Counted from the stretch's first letter, positions 20,390 to 46,558 are shown. The stretch: DNA of 64,000 bases from Anolis sagrei (GCF_037176765.1 NC_090034.1:98107500-98171499), one strand, 5' to 3'. Notes: generated by a model not told the origin, from the sequence alone. Made by a program: numbers and translations.

Positions 20390-20976
20390 TGTCATGCATC
20401 ATGTTCTGCAGTTGGTGATGGAAGGGTTAATGTAAGTCTCAGTTCTAAAGGATTGAGTAATCTGTAAGAGTTCATGGGTGAAAGCAATTAAGGGTGGAGG
20501 TATGCAAGAGATAGGTTGCAGCTGGGTGTTTCTGGATATAATGAGCTAGCCTTGGGACTGATCTTCGGGAGAAAAGTATTTGTCTTATTTTGATGGTAGA
20601 TGCTGCTGGCTTTCCCCCAGGTTTGTGGATTTTTGGTATCCTGACCTGTCTCTTGTGCTCTTGTAATCCTGGAACCTTGAATCTCTGGACTGACTTTTGA
20701 CTATGGTATAGACTCTTGATCCCTGGACTTTGCTCATTGAACTCTTGGTGTTTGACCACTGGACTGGACCTTCTGATTACAGTGTTATCTTGAGCCTGCA
20801 ACAGTGTTTGCTGTCAGTTTTTGTTTTATATTCTGTGGCTGAGTGCTATCTTTATGTTTTGGACTATTAAAACAGCCAGAGAGTAAGTGTTGTTTTAATA
20901 AAATTGTTTAACACAAACTGGGAGTTTGTTTCGTTCACCTCTGCCAGAATAACGGCAGAGCCCTGGCATCGTGACA
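20390..20976 (+). mobile_element. Solo LTR (fossil)
   Basis: The 587-bp segment starts TGTCATG and ends CGTGACA, and is flanked by the 5-bp duplication ccttc (20385-20389 and 20977-20981). An AATAAA-type signal lies near 20898. No internal genes remain. The family cannot be named; 5 bp suits gypsy-like or retroviral elements. Confidence 0.8.
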
Positions 20977-21473
20977 CCTTCTAAGGATGCTGGCCTGGAG
21001 GCCTATTTGCATTATCACAGTGGCCCTTAGATCAAAGGTATCTGATTGTTTATGATGAAAATAAAAGTCCAAAGCAAAAGGTAAATACACTGGTCAGAAT
21101 TCACTAGGGCAGTTCACCTAGAGCATATGTGTCTAGGCAGGCCAAACCTGGTCCTCCATGTCATTTTATGTGTCCCTCCAGATGCTGGACTACCATGCCT
21201 CTATTCCTCATCATTAGATATCATGACTACAACTGATGGGAATTGTGATACAGTAGTTTCTGGAAGACTGCAGTTGTTAAGTCTGGATAGTGCGGTTTGA
21301 ATTTAGACACTAGGCTTGTAAATACAATAGCCAAATTTAAAATCTTCCTTTGACCTTTCCCCAACCTCAGAGCCACAAATGCTGTTGAGTTGCAGGTCTC
21401 ATTATTCCCTGTCCATATGGCGGATAATCAAAAGTCAGTAACACCTGGGGACCTAAACTGGTAAAAGCACCAA

Positions 21474-21525
<52 letters not shown>

Positions 21526-21540
21526 TACACATACACACAT
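21474..21540. repeat. Compound microsatellite (CT)n(AT)n(AC)n
   Basis: Runs of ct, at and ac follow each other without a gap. Confidence 0.9.
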
Positions 21541-22422
21541 ATTGTTGGCTCTCTGTATCCATAGACTGATATGGCCCTTAATGAAAATGAGTTTGACACT
21601 CATGGCCTAGAGTTATGCATTTATGACTGGTTAATATTCAGGATCCCTATGTGTTCCCTATTCCAATAGTCACTTACTCAGCAGCATCCATTATGATCAA
21701 TAAGGGTTTGTTCCTCTGTAGATCAGGAGACAATTGAGGTTCCTTCCTACATCCACAGGTGATCTCCAGTGCAATGGAGAATTACAATAAGAATGCTGCC
21801 TCTGGGTGTCACACTGGAGATTGCTCATGGGGCAAATCCCAAATTGGGATTTGGGACAAAGGACTGAGAGATACAGTGGGCCCTAGATATCTGCTCAAGC
21901 TCCCCTTGTGGATATCAAAATTCATTGATGCTCAACTTGTGTAGTAAACTGATGTCCCTTCCGCCAAATGTCAATAAGGATTTCTTTTCTTTTTGCAGCA
22001 TTGGGGATATCTTTAAGATATGAATGGTTGAATCCATGAATGTAGCGTTGATAGCTAAAGAATGTATACATAACAGTCTTAGGGAATTCCAACCACAGTT
22101 TTAAAATGAGATAGTGTCAAGGCAACCTGTGTACTTTACAGACATTTAGCTCTAGATATACATAAAACAGAAAAGGCATCATATTCCTGTGATTCTCCAG
22201 AAGATAGGAAATGCTAGAATGGGTCAACAACATCCTTATAACTTGACTGGGGTTTCAATAGCACACCAGGACAATACACACTAACCCAGGAGTGGAAAAT
22301 GGAAGACATTTTCTTACAGAAAAACTCAACCCTGTGTATAAGAACCAAAGCGTTGAATAAGCAGCCTTTGAACTCTGGGAATTAATCTTGCCCCAAGACT
22401 GGGACAGAAAGGGACCTCAGGG

Positions 22423-35781
<13,359 letters not shown>

Positions 35782-35820
35782 GGTGCAGGCACCTATTCCA
35801 ACTGGATGGGGCTCTGTAGG

Positions 35821-35830
35821 CTTTTATTCA
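35821..35830 (-). promoter_or_regulatory. TATA-like element of gene B
   Basis: The minus strand reads TGAATAAAAG at the position of gene A's CTATAAAAGG. It is weaker than the canonical box but lies in an aligned promoter. Confidence 0.55.
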
Positions 35831-36288
35831 ATTCTGTTGAGCACCGCCTTCTATATTACATAAGTATACAAAGCAAACATGTTAAATCACAATCTCTGGA
35901 AGTGAAATCTAATGTAACTATCCTCGCATGGCAAAGAGGTGGACTGATCCATGGCTCTTGTGGTCTCTTCCAACTCTATGATTCCATGGGTCTATAATAG
36001 TTTCTTTCCTCATGCCTCAGTGTTGTGGATATTTGGTCTGGAAAACATATGTTTTTAAATGTTTTCATTTCGATAGACATTCTAAAATGTCTTAAGCTTT
36101 TGTTAATCAATTGTAAAACATATCGGGTGTTATTTATATGTCAGCCCTCCGTAGACACAAGTTCTGCATTTGTGTATTCAATCAACCATGGTTCAAAAAT
36201 ATTCTTTTTGAATGCCTGGGCAGCAACAAAAGCTAGAGGTGGGTGGCTTTCTAAGACGTAATTGGTGCTTCCCCCTTCTCTGTGAAAT

Positions 36289-36459
36289 TTATTTTTTGTC
36301 GTGTCAGGGCAACCAGTCAATTGCATTACATTTCTAACAGAACAAAACAAACAGACAGACAGACAAAACACAAAATTTTCAAGTTTGGTAGTTGATTAAA
36401 TGTCCTTTGACCAGTATCTGGCCACTTGGAGTGCTTCTGGTGTTGCTGCAAGAAGGTCC
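36289..36459 (-). mobile_element. 5'-truncated LINE 3' end with 12-bp TSD
   Basis: It is the 171-bp reverse complement of the terminus at 6760-6933. It is flanked by tctctgtgaaat at 36277-36288 and 36460-36471. Bases 36472-37229 contain no assigned feature. Confidence 0.88.
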
Positions 36460-37229
36460 TCTCTGTGAAATGACACTCACCTTATCCATAGTTCATATCA
36501 AAATTTATAGTTTTGGCCCCCAAACCTGCTCTTGACTTAGACATGAGGTCAACTTAGACACAAATATGTACTGTAATTATGAGGATAAGACCTGGGAATT
36601 ATTCTCTGACTGTCTATAGTGCACTCAATGTCAGAAATTCAGGTCACATAGATCTAGGTACCTTTAGCTACATGACTGTCCAGAGCATGACTGTAGGAAC
36701 TCACCCTCCTTCTAAACTTTCAGCCTCCCAAAGCCTGTTGTTTTATGACTCCTCAAAGAGTAAGTTTTTGAACTCAGTATTCTACATCCTCTTGCCAAAC
36801 TGATGACTCCTGATTGGTGTTAACTTCAAGGGGATCTTCTCAAAAGCACTAGGCTTGTCTCAACTGAAGTAAAGGCATGGAAATGAAGTAGACTTGTTAA
36901 CTACCATAAATGCAAGTTCCATTGATTTCAATTGGTCCTCTCTAATTAGAACCAATATTGAAGTTGGGGCTGTTGATGGCTGGACTTCTTGGAGATCTCT
37001 TGTTCATAAAGTCATAACAGGTTGAGACAATCAGATGGCAAACAACAATAAACGTATGTCAAATATAAAGTTGTGTGTTTGACTTGGCAGATCTAAACAG
37101 TGTATACCACTCTTCTGGAAAAGCATTGCATTTACACTGGCTGATGAGAAAGTCCTCGCTATCACGTTTTTATATTCTTCGGATCATTTGTTTGCCTATT
37201 AATAACAGCACTAAGGGTTATAGTCAAGA

Positions 37230-38520
37230 GAGTGGTGAATATGCATGTCAGAAGGGCCCATAGAGATCAAATTTGATCATTTGATGGACAGGGAGGGTGC
37301 TAGCCTGGTATCCATGGGGAGGGAGTTCCAGAGCCGGGGGGAGTGGTCACGATTGAGAAGACCCATTCTCTTGTCCCCATCAGCCATGCCTGAGATGGAT
37401 GTGGAAGCGAGAGAAGAGCCTCCCCAGAGTATGTGGGTTCATAGGGGAAGATGTAGTTGCGAAGATAGGCAGGTCCAGCACTGTTTAGAGCTTTATAGGT
37501 GATGATCTGCAACTTGCATTGAGACCGGAAACTTATCAGCAGCCAGTGGAGCTGTTTAAACAGGAGGGTTGACCACTCCCTCTAGTTTGCTCTAGTTAAC
37601 GATCTGGCCGCCGACTTTTACACCAACTGCAGTTTCTGGGCCATCTTCAGGGGCAGCCCCATACAGAGTGTACTACAGTAATCCAGCCTTGAGGTAACTA
37701 AGCCATGGATCACCATGGTCAAGTTAGACTTCTCGAAGTATGGTCGCAGCTGGCGCACAAGTTTTATCTGTGCAAAAGCCCTCCCAGCCACTGCTGACAC
37801 CTGTGTAGGAGGACTCCCAGACTGCGGACCTGTGTCTTCAGGGGTAGTGTAAGACCTTTGAGCACAGGTTGCCACCCTGTACCCCGATTGGTTGAACAAC
37901 TGACCTGGAGTTGTCTTGTCAGGATTTAACTTCAGCTTGTTGGCCCTCATCCAGCCCATCACAGCAGCCAAACACTTGTCCAGAATCCGAGGGGCTTCCT
38001 TGGAATTCAGTGGAAAGGAATAACAGAGTTGTGTGTCATCTGCGTAGAGATCGTACCAATCTCCAAAACTCCAGATGACCTTGCCCAATGGTTTCATGTA
38101 GATGTTAAAAAGCATGAGGAAAAGAATAGAACCTTGCAGGACTCCACAAGTCAAAAGCCAGGGATCCAAGCAGGTGTCACCAACTGGGTGCTGCCCTCCA
38201 GAAAGCAGTGCCCCCAAGGCCCGTTCTGGAGAACTGCCCCAGAAGGATACCATAATCAATGGTATCAAAAGCCACTGAGATATCCAAGAGAATCAACAAG
38301 GACACACTCCCCCTGTCACATTTTCTGTGGAGGTCATCCACCAAGGTGGCCAGAGCCATCTCGGTGCCGTGACCAGGCCTGAACCCAGACTTCAATGGGC
38401 CCAGATAATCAGTTTCATTCAAGAACCCCTGGAGCTGGGAAGCAACCACTCACTCCACAACCTTGCCCAGAAAAGAAAGATTCGAAATTGGCCAATACAT
38501 TTTCCACTCATCTTTATTCT
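37230..38520 (-). mobile_element. L2 LINE fragment (RT and C-terminus)
   Basis: Minus-strand frames include FRPGHGTEMALATLVDDL, TCGVLQGSILFLMLFN, LYADDTQLCYSF and LVTSRLDYCSTLCMG, in the RT order of L2. It is broken by stops and frameshifts, and its 3' end is at the left. Confidence 0.85.
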
Positions 38521-38924
38521 TTTCACAATCAGCGGCTGTGTTGCATAACCCCTTCTTAGCTTAATCAGTTATGAAATCTACTATCAAGTGACATCTGAAT
38601 AACTCTGGCTTGAGAGCAGAAAGCAAACTACCTAGGAGAAAGTATTGCCTATTGGTTGTGGTTACTCTGCTTTTATTAGTATAGCCGAACTCCTCTGTCA
38701 ACAAAAGAGCCTCACTTAGCATGCCAAAAAACAGAGGTGGTTTTTTGTGTTGCCGCCTTTCTTTTCTTTGTTTTCTTCTGGTTATAAAAGAGGAACCTGG
38801 CTCTGGTTTGATGTCCTCAAGTCATTTCTCATTTTGATCATTATATCAGTTATCAAGCAGTCAGCTGGTACCAGCCCCAAGCAAAAACCAAACACACAAC
38901 AGTGGCTGGATTTCAAACCCACCA

Positions 38925-39415
38925 GGAGTTTGAGATCTTCTGGGGAGACCCTGCTCTCGATCCCGCCTGCTTCTCAAGCTCGGCTGGCGGGGACGAGAGA
39001 TAGGGCCTTCTCGGTGGTGGCTCCTCGGCTGTGGAACGCCCTTCCTACGGACATTAGACTAGCACCATCTCTAATGGTATTCTGCAAAAAGGTGAAGACC
39101 TGGATGTTTGTGTAGGTGTTTGAGTAATTTAGTGCAATCTGGTAATGGAACATAGGAATGGAACAATGGACGACGAACCTGGACTACGCTTGGATGATGA
39201 GAAGATTGGGTACGGTTGTTTTTTGTAATAATTGTGCATTGTAATTGCTTATTGGTAATTTATGGATAATGTGTTAAGTCAATTGTTATATGTTGTATGG
39301 AACCACTGCTGTTTCTACTGTTTTTACTGTTTGTGAACCGCCGTGAGTCGCCTTCGGGCTTGAGATACAGCGGTATATAAGCAAAGTAAATAAATAAATA
39401 ATAAATAAATAAAAT
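38925..39415 (+). mobile_element. L2 LINE 3' end, plus strand
   Basis: The C-terminal RTRDRAFSVVAPRLWNALP and a 3' UTR end gccgtgagtcgccttcgggc and aagtaaataaataaat. It is almost the same family as 61295-62038. Confidence 0.85.
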
Positions 39416-39624
39416 TTCAATATATTCTTTCTGCAACTGGCATATTGGCAAAGCATGGCAAGGCAGGAAGAAGACATGTAAACAGGTAGATGTACAAATG
39501 GTAGAAAATAACACCTGCATCATTCCGTTCTCTTGAAAGGGCGACCAAAATAAAGATGTTCAGGAGGCATTTATCATACGAAAAGAAGAAAGACATAACA
39601 TGACATAACATAACACAACAATAA

Positions 39625-40560
39625 CAACAACAACAATAATAATAATCTTTATTTATTTCCCACCACCATCTCCCTGAAGGGACTCAGGGTGGCTTACAAG
39701 GCACTCCAGGGTGCACATATAACATACGACAGGTAAAAATGGTACAAAAGTATAAAACAAGTCACATAAAATTTTAACAACATCCCCCATCAACACATGT
39801 AACATAAAATCAAAATAATACAATTTTAAAACAACAGTAGATAAAACTAAGTGCCGTCAATTCACAAGGTGGCAAGTGTCAGCTTCATTTGGGCCCATTC
39901 AGCCTACTCAAGATCAAAGGCCTGTCTGAACATCCATGTTTTCAGGTTGGAACAGAAGGATTGAAGGGTGGGGGCTAATCTAATCTCTTTTAAGAATTCC
40001 AGAGCAGGGGGGCCACCACAGAGAAGGCCCTCTCTCTCGTCCTCACCAACTGTGCTTGAGACGGTGGTGGGATCGAGAGAAGGGCCTCACCTGTCGATTT
40101 CAGAGCCCATAGAAAGAGATGCGGTCTCGAAGATAGGTTGGACCTGAAGCATATAGGGCTTTATAGGTATTATCCTGCACCTTGAGCCTGGAAACTTGTC
40201 GGAAGCCAGTGGAGCTACTTCAGCAGGGGCATGGTATGTTCCCTGTAGCTAGCTCCAGTTAGTAATCTGGCCACCGACCTTTGCACTAGTTGCAGTTTCC
40301 AAACCATCTTCAAACGTAGCCCCACGTAGAGTGCTTTACAGTAGTCCATTCTGGATGTAACTAAGGCGTGGACCACCATGTCCAAGTCAGGTTTCTTGAG
40401 ATACAGTTGCAGCTGGCACACAAGTTTTAACTGTGCGAAGGCCCTCCCAGCTACTGAAGACACCTGAGCATCAAGCATCCGCGCTGAGTCTAGGAAGAGC
40501 CCTAGACTGCGGTCCTGTGTTCTCAGGGGGAATGTAACCCTGTTGAGTAAAGGTTGTCAC
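39625..40560 (-). mobile_element. L2 LINE 3' half
   Basis: An (AAT)n tail at the left is followed by the terminus accaccatctccctgaag. The frame around 40215-40478 gives SSVAGRAFAQLKLVCQLQLY and VTSRMDYCKALYVGL. Confidence 0.85.
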
Positions 40561-40739
40561 CCTATATCCCAATTGGCCTCACAACTGACCAGGAGGACCT
40601 CTGTATAGTCTGGATTAAGTCACAGCTGAAATGTTTAGGTGATTGTTCTGCGGCACGACGTTGTGCTATTGTAAGCCACCTTAAGTCCCCCTGTCGGGGT
40701 AGAGAAGGGCAGGTTACAAATATGGCAAATAAATAAATA

Positions 40740-41250
40740 TTACCATTCAAACTTAAGGATATAGGTATTAATGGGGTTAAGATCTGCTCTAAGTTATTTC
40801 AGAGGGCAGACTTCTGGAACAACAAAGCAATTTGGAAATTTGGGGATGTTGAGTCACATAATTTGCTCATTTCAAGAGAATTAATGTTATAGGGGGAAAG
40901 AAGTGCAAAGATTTCTCTTTTTAAAAAACTGGGTTCAAATCACACACACACATATAGTTAATCTAAGCTTGAAAGAAGTTCTACAGTTAAATAAAGGTTT
41001 TACATTTGAAAGGTTTATGTTGATGTTGGGAAAACATAACAAATGGAAAACATTAGTTTATGGTTAAGTTAATAACTTATGAAAATGTAAGGGAAATGTG
41101 ATGCAGTGGTGGCTCAGTAAATAAAACATTTTGGATACCTTAACTTGGGTTCAGATACATAGATTTATAAAGGAAATAACACAATGAAGGTTTATATGGG
41201 TTACAATAATGAGAAGACAAAAGTGAGATCGAACCAATTCTCTGTTCAAA
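40740..41250. other. Unassigned divergent spacer
   Basis: AT-rich with no frame or promoter signal I can support. It may include L2 3' UTR. Confidence 0.4.
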
Positions 41251-41370
41251 CTGCCTAATCAAATGCACAGCAGAACATCCAGGTTTTAAAGTCCTTGAGG
41301 AAAATAGATAGAGTAGGTGCCAATCTGATCTCCTTAGGTAGAGAGTTCCAGAGCAGAGGGGCCACCACCA

Positions 41371-41372
<2 letters not shown>

Positions 41373-41416
<44 letters not shown>

Positions 41417-43013
41417 TTATTTGTACCCCGCTAGCATCTCTCGTAGGACTCGATGCGGCTCACATAGGACGGAGCCTCAAAACACAATACAGTAAAACAT
41501 AATACAACAACAATACCAAAGCAAATCAAAACAGTGAGCAAAATAAACAACAACAGTAACAAAATCAGGACACTTTAAAAACTGGGCTGGCCAGAGCAGT
41601 GGGTACAGGATTAAAAAGTGCTGAAGTGGCAGGAGGAATATAGGATTATAAAATGCGGTGTGCAGTGATCTTGATTCTACTAAAGTGCTTCTAGGACTTG
41701 GTGATGGGATTCCTAATCTGGGAAGGCACATCGGAACAGCCAGGTTTTTAAATTCTTTCTGAAAACTGCCAACGTAGGGGCCTGTCTCAGCTCTTTTGGG
41801 AGGGTGTTCCAAAGTCGGGGGGCCACCACAGAAAAGGCCCTGTCTCGCGTCCCCACCAAACGCGCTTGCGACGCAGGTGGGATCACGAGCAGGGCCTCTC
41901 TAGATGACCGAAGTGAGCATGTGGGTTCATAGATGGAGATGCGGTCACGCAGGTAGGGTGGTCCCAAACCGTTCAGGGCTTTGTAGGTAAGCACCTGCAC
42001 CTTAAATTGGGCTCGGAAAATAAATGGCAGCCAGTGGAGCTCTTTAAACAGAGGGGTCGACCTCTCTCTGTAATGAGCCCCGGTTAGCATCCTGGCTGCA
42101 GCCCGCTGAACCAGTTGGAGTTTCCAAGTCGTTTTCAAGGGCAGCCCTACGTAGAGCGCATTGCAGTAATCCAATCTGGAGGTGACCAAGGCATGGACCA
42201 CCCCGGCCAGATCAACCTTCACGAGGTACGGTCGCAGCTGGCGCACAAGTCTCAGTTGTGCAAAAGCCCTCCCGGACACCGCCGACACCTGAGCCTCAAG
42301 TGTGAGCAAAGAATCCAAGAGGACTCCCAAGCTGCGGACCTGTGGCTTCAGGGGGAGTGTAACCCCGTCCAACACAGGTAGCCACCCTATACCCCGATCC
42401 AGTTTGCGATCGACCAGGAGGACCTCTGTCTTGTCGGGATTGATTTTCAGCTTGTTCCTCCTTATCCAGATAGACACAGCGGCCAGGCACTCGTCCAACA
42501 CCCGAGAGGCCTCCTTGGAATTAGATGGAAAGGAGTAGTAGAGTTGTGCGTCATCTGCGTAGAGATGGCACCCAACTCCAAAACTCCGGATGACCTCTCC
42601 CAGCGGTTGCATGTAGATGTTAAAGAGCATGGGAGACAGAATAGAGCCTTGTGGGACTCCACAGGTCAAAGGCCAGGGATCCGAGCAGGCGTCTCCCAGC
42701 TTCACCATCTGGGTTCGTCCCTCCAGGAAGGACTGGAGCCACGACAGAACCGTGCCCCCGAGACCCATCCCAGAGAGTCGACCCAGAAGGATACCATGAT
42801 CGATGGTATCGAAAGCCGCTGAGATGTCCAAGAGAACCAACAGAGTCACACTCCCCCTGTCCAGCTCTCTGCGGAGGTCATCCACCAAGGCGACCAAGGC
42901 TGTCTCGGTGCCGTGACCAGGCCTGAAACCAGACTGTGACTGATCTAGGTAGTCGATATCATCCAAAAAGCCCTGGAGCTGGGAGGCGACCACCCGTTCC
43001 AGTGGTCCAAGAA
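41373..43013 (-). mobile_element. Young L2 LINE with long open RT frame
   Basis: One open frame (stop at 41713) covers the RT: FRPGHGTETALVALVDDL, LLVLLDISAAFDTIDHGILL, TCGVPQGSILSPMLFNIYM, LYADDAQLYYSF with the catalytic YADD, and the C-terminal [19 protein letters not shown]. The endonuclease part is missing, so it is 5'-truncated and non-autonomous. An (ATT)n tail lies at 41373-41411. The frame's length implies recent insertion. Its first few codons come from the older L2. Confidence 0.9.
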
Positions 43014-43435
43014 GGCCCTCTCCCTTGTCCCCACCAACCACGCTTGAGACGGCGGCAGAAGCGAGAGGAGAGCCTTCCTGGATGATATTACAGTACGTGC
43101 TGGTTTGTAGGGGAAGATGCGATCACGAACATAGGCAGGTCCTGAACCATTTAGGACTTTGTAGGTAATCACCTGCATCTTGAATTGGGACTGGAAACTT
43201 ATTGGCAGCCAGTGGAGCTGTTTGAACAGGAGGGTTGACCGCTCACTGTAACCAGCTCCCACAAATAATCTGGCTGCCGATCTTTGAACCAACTGCAGTT
43301 TCCGGGCCATCTTCAAAGGCAGCCCCACATAGAGTGCATTACAGTGATCCAATCTGGAAGTAACTAGGGCATGGACCACCATTGCCAAGTCGGACTTTAT
43401 GAGCTACGAGCGCAGTTGGCGCACAGGCTTTAATT

Positions 43436-43637
43436 ATTTATTTATCATGTCAGGAGCGAACCAAACAGTTGTAGTGTATTAAAAAGAAACACACACACAT
43501 AGTTTGCAAACTTGGCATTCTATTAAATGTCCTTTGACCAGTAGCTGGCCACTTGGAGTTGGTGTTGTTATTGTGCATGTGGAAGGGCTCAGGATACATT
43601 GTAGTAGGTAGTCAATGGTTTGCTCTTTTCCACACTC
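43436..43637 (-). mobile_element. 5'-truncated LINE 3' end with 9-bp TSD
   Basis: A 202-bp copy of the family at 6486-6933, flanked by gctttaatt at 43427-43435 and 43638-43646, inserted in the older L2. Confidence 0.88.
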
Positions 43638-43840
43638 GCTTTAATTGCGCAAAGACCCTCCTGGCCACCGCCGACACCTGAACATAAAGAGTTAAGGCAG
43701 AGTCCAGAAGAACCCCCAAACTGTGAACCTGTGTCCTCAGGGGGAGTGTGACCCGTCGAGCACAGATTACCAACCTTTACTCCTATTGGCCACACGACTG
43801 AACTGGAGGACCTCTGTTTTGTCAGGATTAAGCTTCAGTT

Positions 43841-44163
43841 TGTTAGCCCTCATCCAGCTCGTCACAGTGGCCAGACACTGGTCAAGGATATGGTGGGGGG
43901 GGGGGCATCCTTGGAATCTAGTGAAAAAGAGTAGTAGAGTTGTGTGTCATTTGTGTAGAGATGGCATCGAACTCCAAAATTCAGGGTGACCTCACCCAGC
44001 AGTTTGTTAGCCCTCATCCAGCTCATCCCAGCGGCCAGACACTGGTCAAGGATCGGAGGGGGCATCCTTGGAATCCAGTGGGAAAGAATGGTCGAGTTGT
44101 GTGTCATTTGTGTAGAGATGTCATTGAACTCCAAAACTCAGGGAGACCTCACCCAGCAGTTTC
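43841..44163. repeat. 164-bp tandem duplication inside L2
   Basis: Starts tgttagccctcatccagct recur at 43841 and 44005. Both units carry gttgtgtgtcatttgtgtag. The first has a G-run that the second lacks. Confidence 0.88.
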
Positions 44164-44377
44164 ATGTAGATGTTAAAAAGCACAGGGGAAAGAATACAAC
44201 CTTGTGGAACCCCACAGGACAACAGCAAGGAGTCCGAGCAGGTATACCCCAGCTTCACCGACTGGGTACGACCCTCCAGGATGGATCGGAGCCACTGCAA
44301 AGAAGTGCCCCCAAGACCCATTCCCGAAAGTCGATCCAGAAGGATACCATGGTTGATAGTATCGGAAGCCACTAGGA

Positions 44378-44511
44378 CAGTAGTTCTCAACCTGGGGTTC
44401 CCAGATGTTTTTGGCCTACAACTCCCAGAAATCCCAGCCAGTTTACCAGCTGTTAGGATTTCTGGGAGTTGAAGGCCAAAAACATATGGGGACCCAGGTT
44501 GAGAACCACTG
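44378..44511. mobile_element. Small palindromic hAT-type MITE
   Basis: The 134-bp element cagtagttctcaacctgg ... aggttgagaaccactg has near-complete internal dyad symmetry. The flanks cactagga and aactagga match at 7 of 8. Confidence 0.82.
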
Positions 44512-44519
44512 AACTAGGA

Positions 44520-45240
44520 TATTTAAATATACAAACACATTTCTTGTTAGTTTAAACTTTAAAACATTTTGGTTTGTGTCTTTAACTTTCAATCTTTATC
44601 AATCTCTTCAACACTATACAGTTCTGTACAACTCTCTTCTTTAACTGCCTACTTTCAACTGTCATCTTCAAATCATTAAAAACAGAGGAAGCTTGAGAAG
44701 GTTGCCTATTTCCAACAAGTTGTATCACTATTTCTGGTGCAATATTTTCCTTCCACAGCAGTTCTGGAATTACTACGGAATCTTCCGCCCATCCCTTTCT
44801 TATTCCTGATCCCAATGTTTAACACCGCTGCAGATGGAACGAAGGCAGCATCAACTTGGTTGCGCAGAAGCTCATCGCGTGATTTAGAACCAACAAAGAT
44901 TGCATGATGGCAGCAAGCGTGTGAAAATGTTCATTTTGAATCCAGGATGTATCTAATTGCTTAAATAATGTAATTGCTTTATGAGATATTAAACTGGTGT
45001 GATAAAAGTCTTTAATTACATAACTAACATAGTTGTGTAGCTGAGTAGTGTCCTCTGGCTAACCCAGATCTTGTCCGTAGTTAGCAGCAGAAGGTGCTGT
45101 GAGCAACTGAGGTCTGCTTTTCTATGAATTGAGACACAGCAAACTGGTGTTTCCACCCTCCTTCAACCAGCAATCTTTGCTGCAACAATCAAAAGCAAAA
45201 AAATAAATAATAAATAAATAGTCTGCTGCATCCCAATCGA
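44520..45240. other. Unassigned intergenic DNA
   Basis: A 77-codon minus-strand frame at 44582-44815 has no motif I know. The surrounding DNA could be a decayed element, but I see nothing diagnostic. Confidence 0.35.
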
Positions 45241-45710
45241 CAAGAGAACAGAGCCTTGCCACTTGCAGAATCTACTGCTCTGAATTATATTTCCTATAAT
45301 TCCTCAAGACCTGGCCATTCAAACAAGTTTTTGAGAACACCTATCCCCTAGTTGTTCTATGCAATCATTGTGCAGCCTTGCACTTCATTCCATGCCCTTG
45401 TTCCATGGTTCAGTTCTGCACTTACCCCATTCCCTTGTCCTATTTTTTACAGCCTGGCCACGTTTACAGTAGTTTACCACCATTGGTTGATGAGTGCTGT
45501 TTTACTTGAGTCTTAAGTTGATGTTTTATATGCCTATATGTTTGATCCAATTGTATTTTATACTGTGCTTTGTTTTATGTTGTGTTCTTAGGCACCTTGT
45601 GCCATGTGTAAGCCACTCCGAGTCTCTTTGGGGAGATGGTGGCAGGTTACAAGAATAAAATAATAATAATAATAATAATAATAATAATTATTATTATTAT
45701 TATTATTATT
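45240..45710 (+). repeat. LINE 3' UTR ending in (AAT)n/(ATT)n
   Basis: The terminus gtaagccactccgagtctct ... gtggcaggttac plus an AAT run is the L2/CR1-type end. The AAT tract meets an ATT tract belonging to the next, inverted element. Confidence 0.6.
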
Positions 45711-46349
45711 TGAAACACAACAAGATGAGTCCACAGCAAACAAGATCATTCTGCTGGCTGTTGTATTGGATCACACGTCGGACACTTTCCAAGTGTCTAG
45801 GACTGTGTGATGTATCGGCGAATAATGCGTGCAGATCCCAGTAAGATGGTTGTTTGCAGTTGGCAGATGGTAATTTTGTCACCGCCGATTGTGTTTAAGT
45901 GCAGGCCAAGGTCTTTAGGCACTGCACCCAGTGTGCCGATTCCCACTGGGACCACCTTGACTGGCTTGTGCCAGAGTCTTTGCAGTTTGATCTTTAAATC
46001 CTCATATCGTGTCAGCTTTTCTAGTTGTTTCTCTTCAATTCTGCTGTCGCCTGGGATTGCAACATCAACAATCCACACAGTCGTGAGGTCAGGAGTATTG
46101 TGCTCCAAAACTCTTGTCATTCTGAATTCGGAAGTCCCAGAGTAGCTTGACGTGTTCATTTTCTGTAACTTTTTCTGGCTTGTGATCCCACCAGTTCTTT
46201 GTTTCAGGCAGATGGTATTTGTGGCACAGATTCCAATGAATCATCTGAGCAACGGTGTTATGCCTCTGCTTGTAGTCTGTCTGCATGATCTTCTTGCAGC
46301 AGCTGAGAATGTGATCTATTGTTTCATCTGCTTCCTTGCAGAGTCTACA
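45711..46349 (-). mobile_element. R4/Dong-like LINE 3' end (REL endonuclease)
   Basis: One frame gives CRLCKEADETIDHILSCCKK, a Cys-His knuckle, then KNWWDHKPEKV and NEHVKLLWDFRIQ. Another gives VWIVDVAIPGDSRIEEKQLE and VGIGTLGAVPKDLG. This C-terminal order (CCHC, then a restriction-like endonuclease with PD...D) is that of the R2/R4/Dong group. The two frames overlap out of phase. A second copy is at 56323-56640. Confidence 0.7.

Positions 46350-46397
<48 letters not shown>
46350..46397. repeat. (ATT)n microsatellite
   Basis: About 16 uninterrupted ATT units. Confidence 0.95.
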
Positions 46398-46558
46398 GTT
46401 CTCTACCCTATTGAATACAGAAGGATCAGGAATACAAAATACTTATGAATGGGTATTTCTAAGCTATGCATTCATAACTGAAAACTAGAAATCCCAGCAA
46501 TTATTTCACATCAAGTTAAGACTATGAAGAATCAAAAGCCGTTTAAAATGAGAGTGTC

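Larger units (their letters stand above)
18720..22422. repeat. Paralogous CYP2 intergenic unit, copy 4 (3' flank of gene B)
   Basis: It begins mid-unit (aaatcctattgtaaattg), aligns with copy 2 through to the last exon, and is interrupted by the solo LTR at 20390-20976. It has no SINE at the position occupied in copies 1 and 3. Confidence 0.75.
41255..44377 (-). mobile_element. Older L2 LINE, split by nested insertions
   Basis: Pieces at 41255-41372, 43014-43426 and 43647-44377 are consecutive parts of one minus-strand L2: the C-terminus (gagttccagagcagaggggc), then [20 protein letters not shown], then RT (GVPQGCILSPVLFNIYM). A younger L2 sits at 41373-43013 and a short LINE end at 43436-43637. 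The element also has an internal 164-bp tandem duplication. Confidence 0.8.

Noticed and set aside
41713-43041. A 442-codon open frame as a host gene
   Set aside because: It is the RT and C-terminus of an L2 LINE ([17 protein letters not shown]), and its first codons come from an older L2 it was inserted into.
44582-44815. A 77-codon frame as an unknown gene
   Set aside because: It has no motif, splice context or repeat in the window, and its length is expected by chance.
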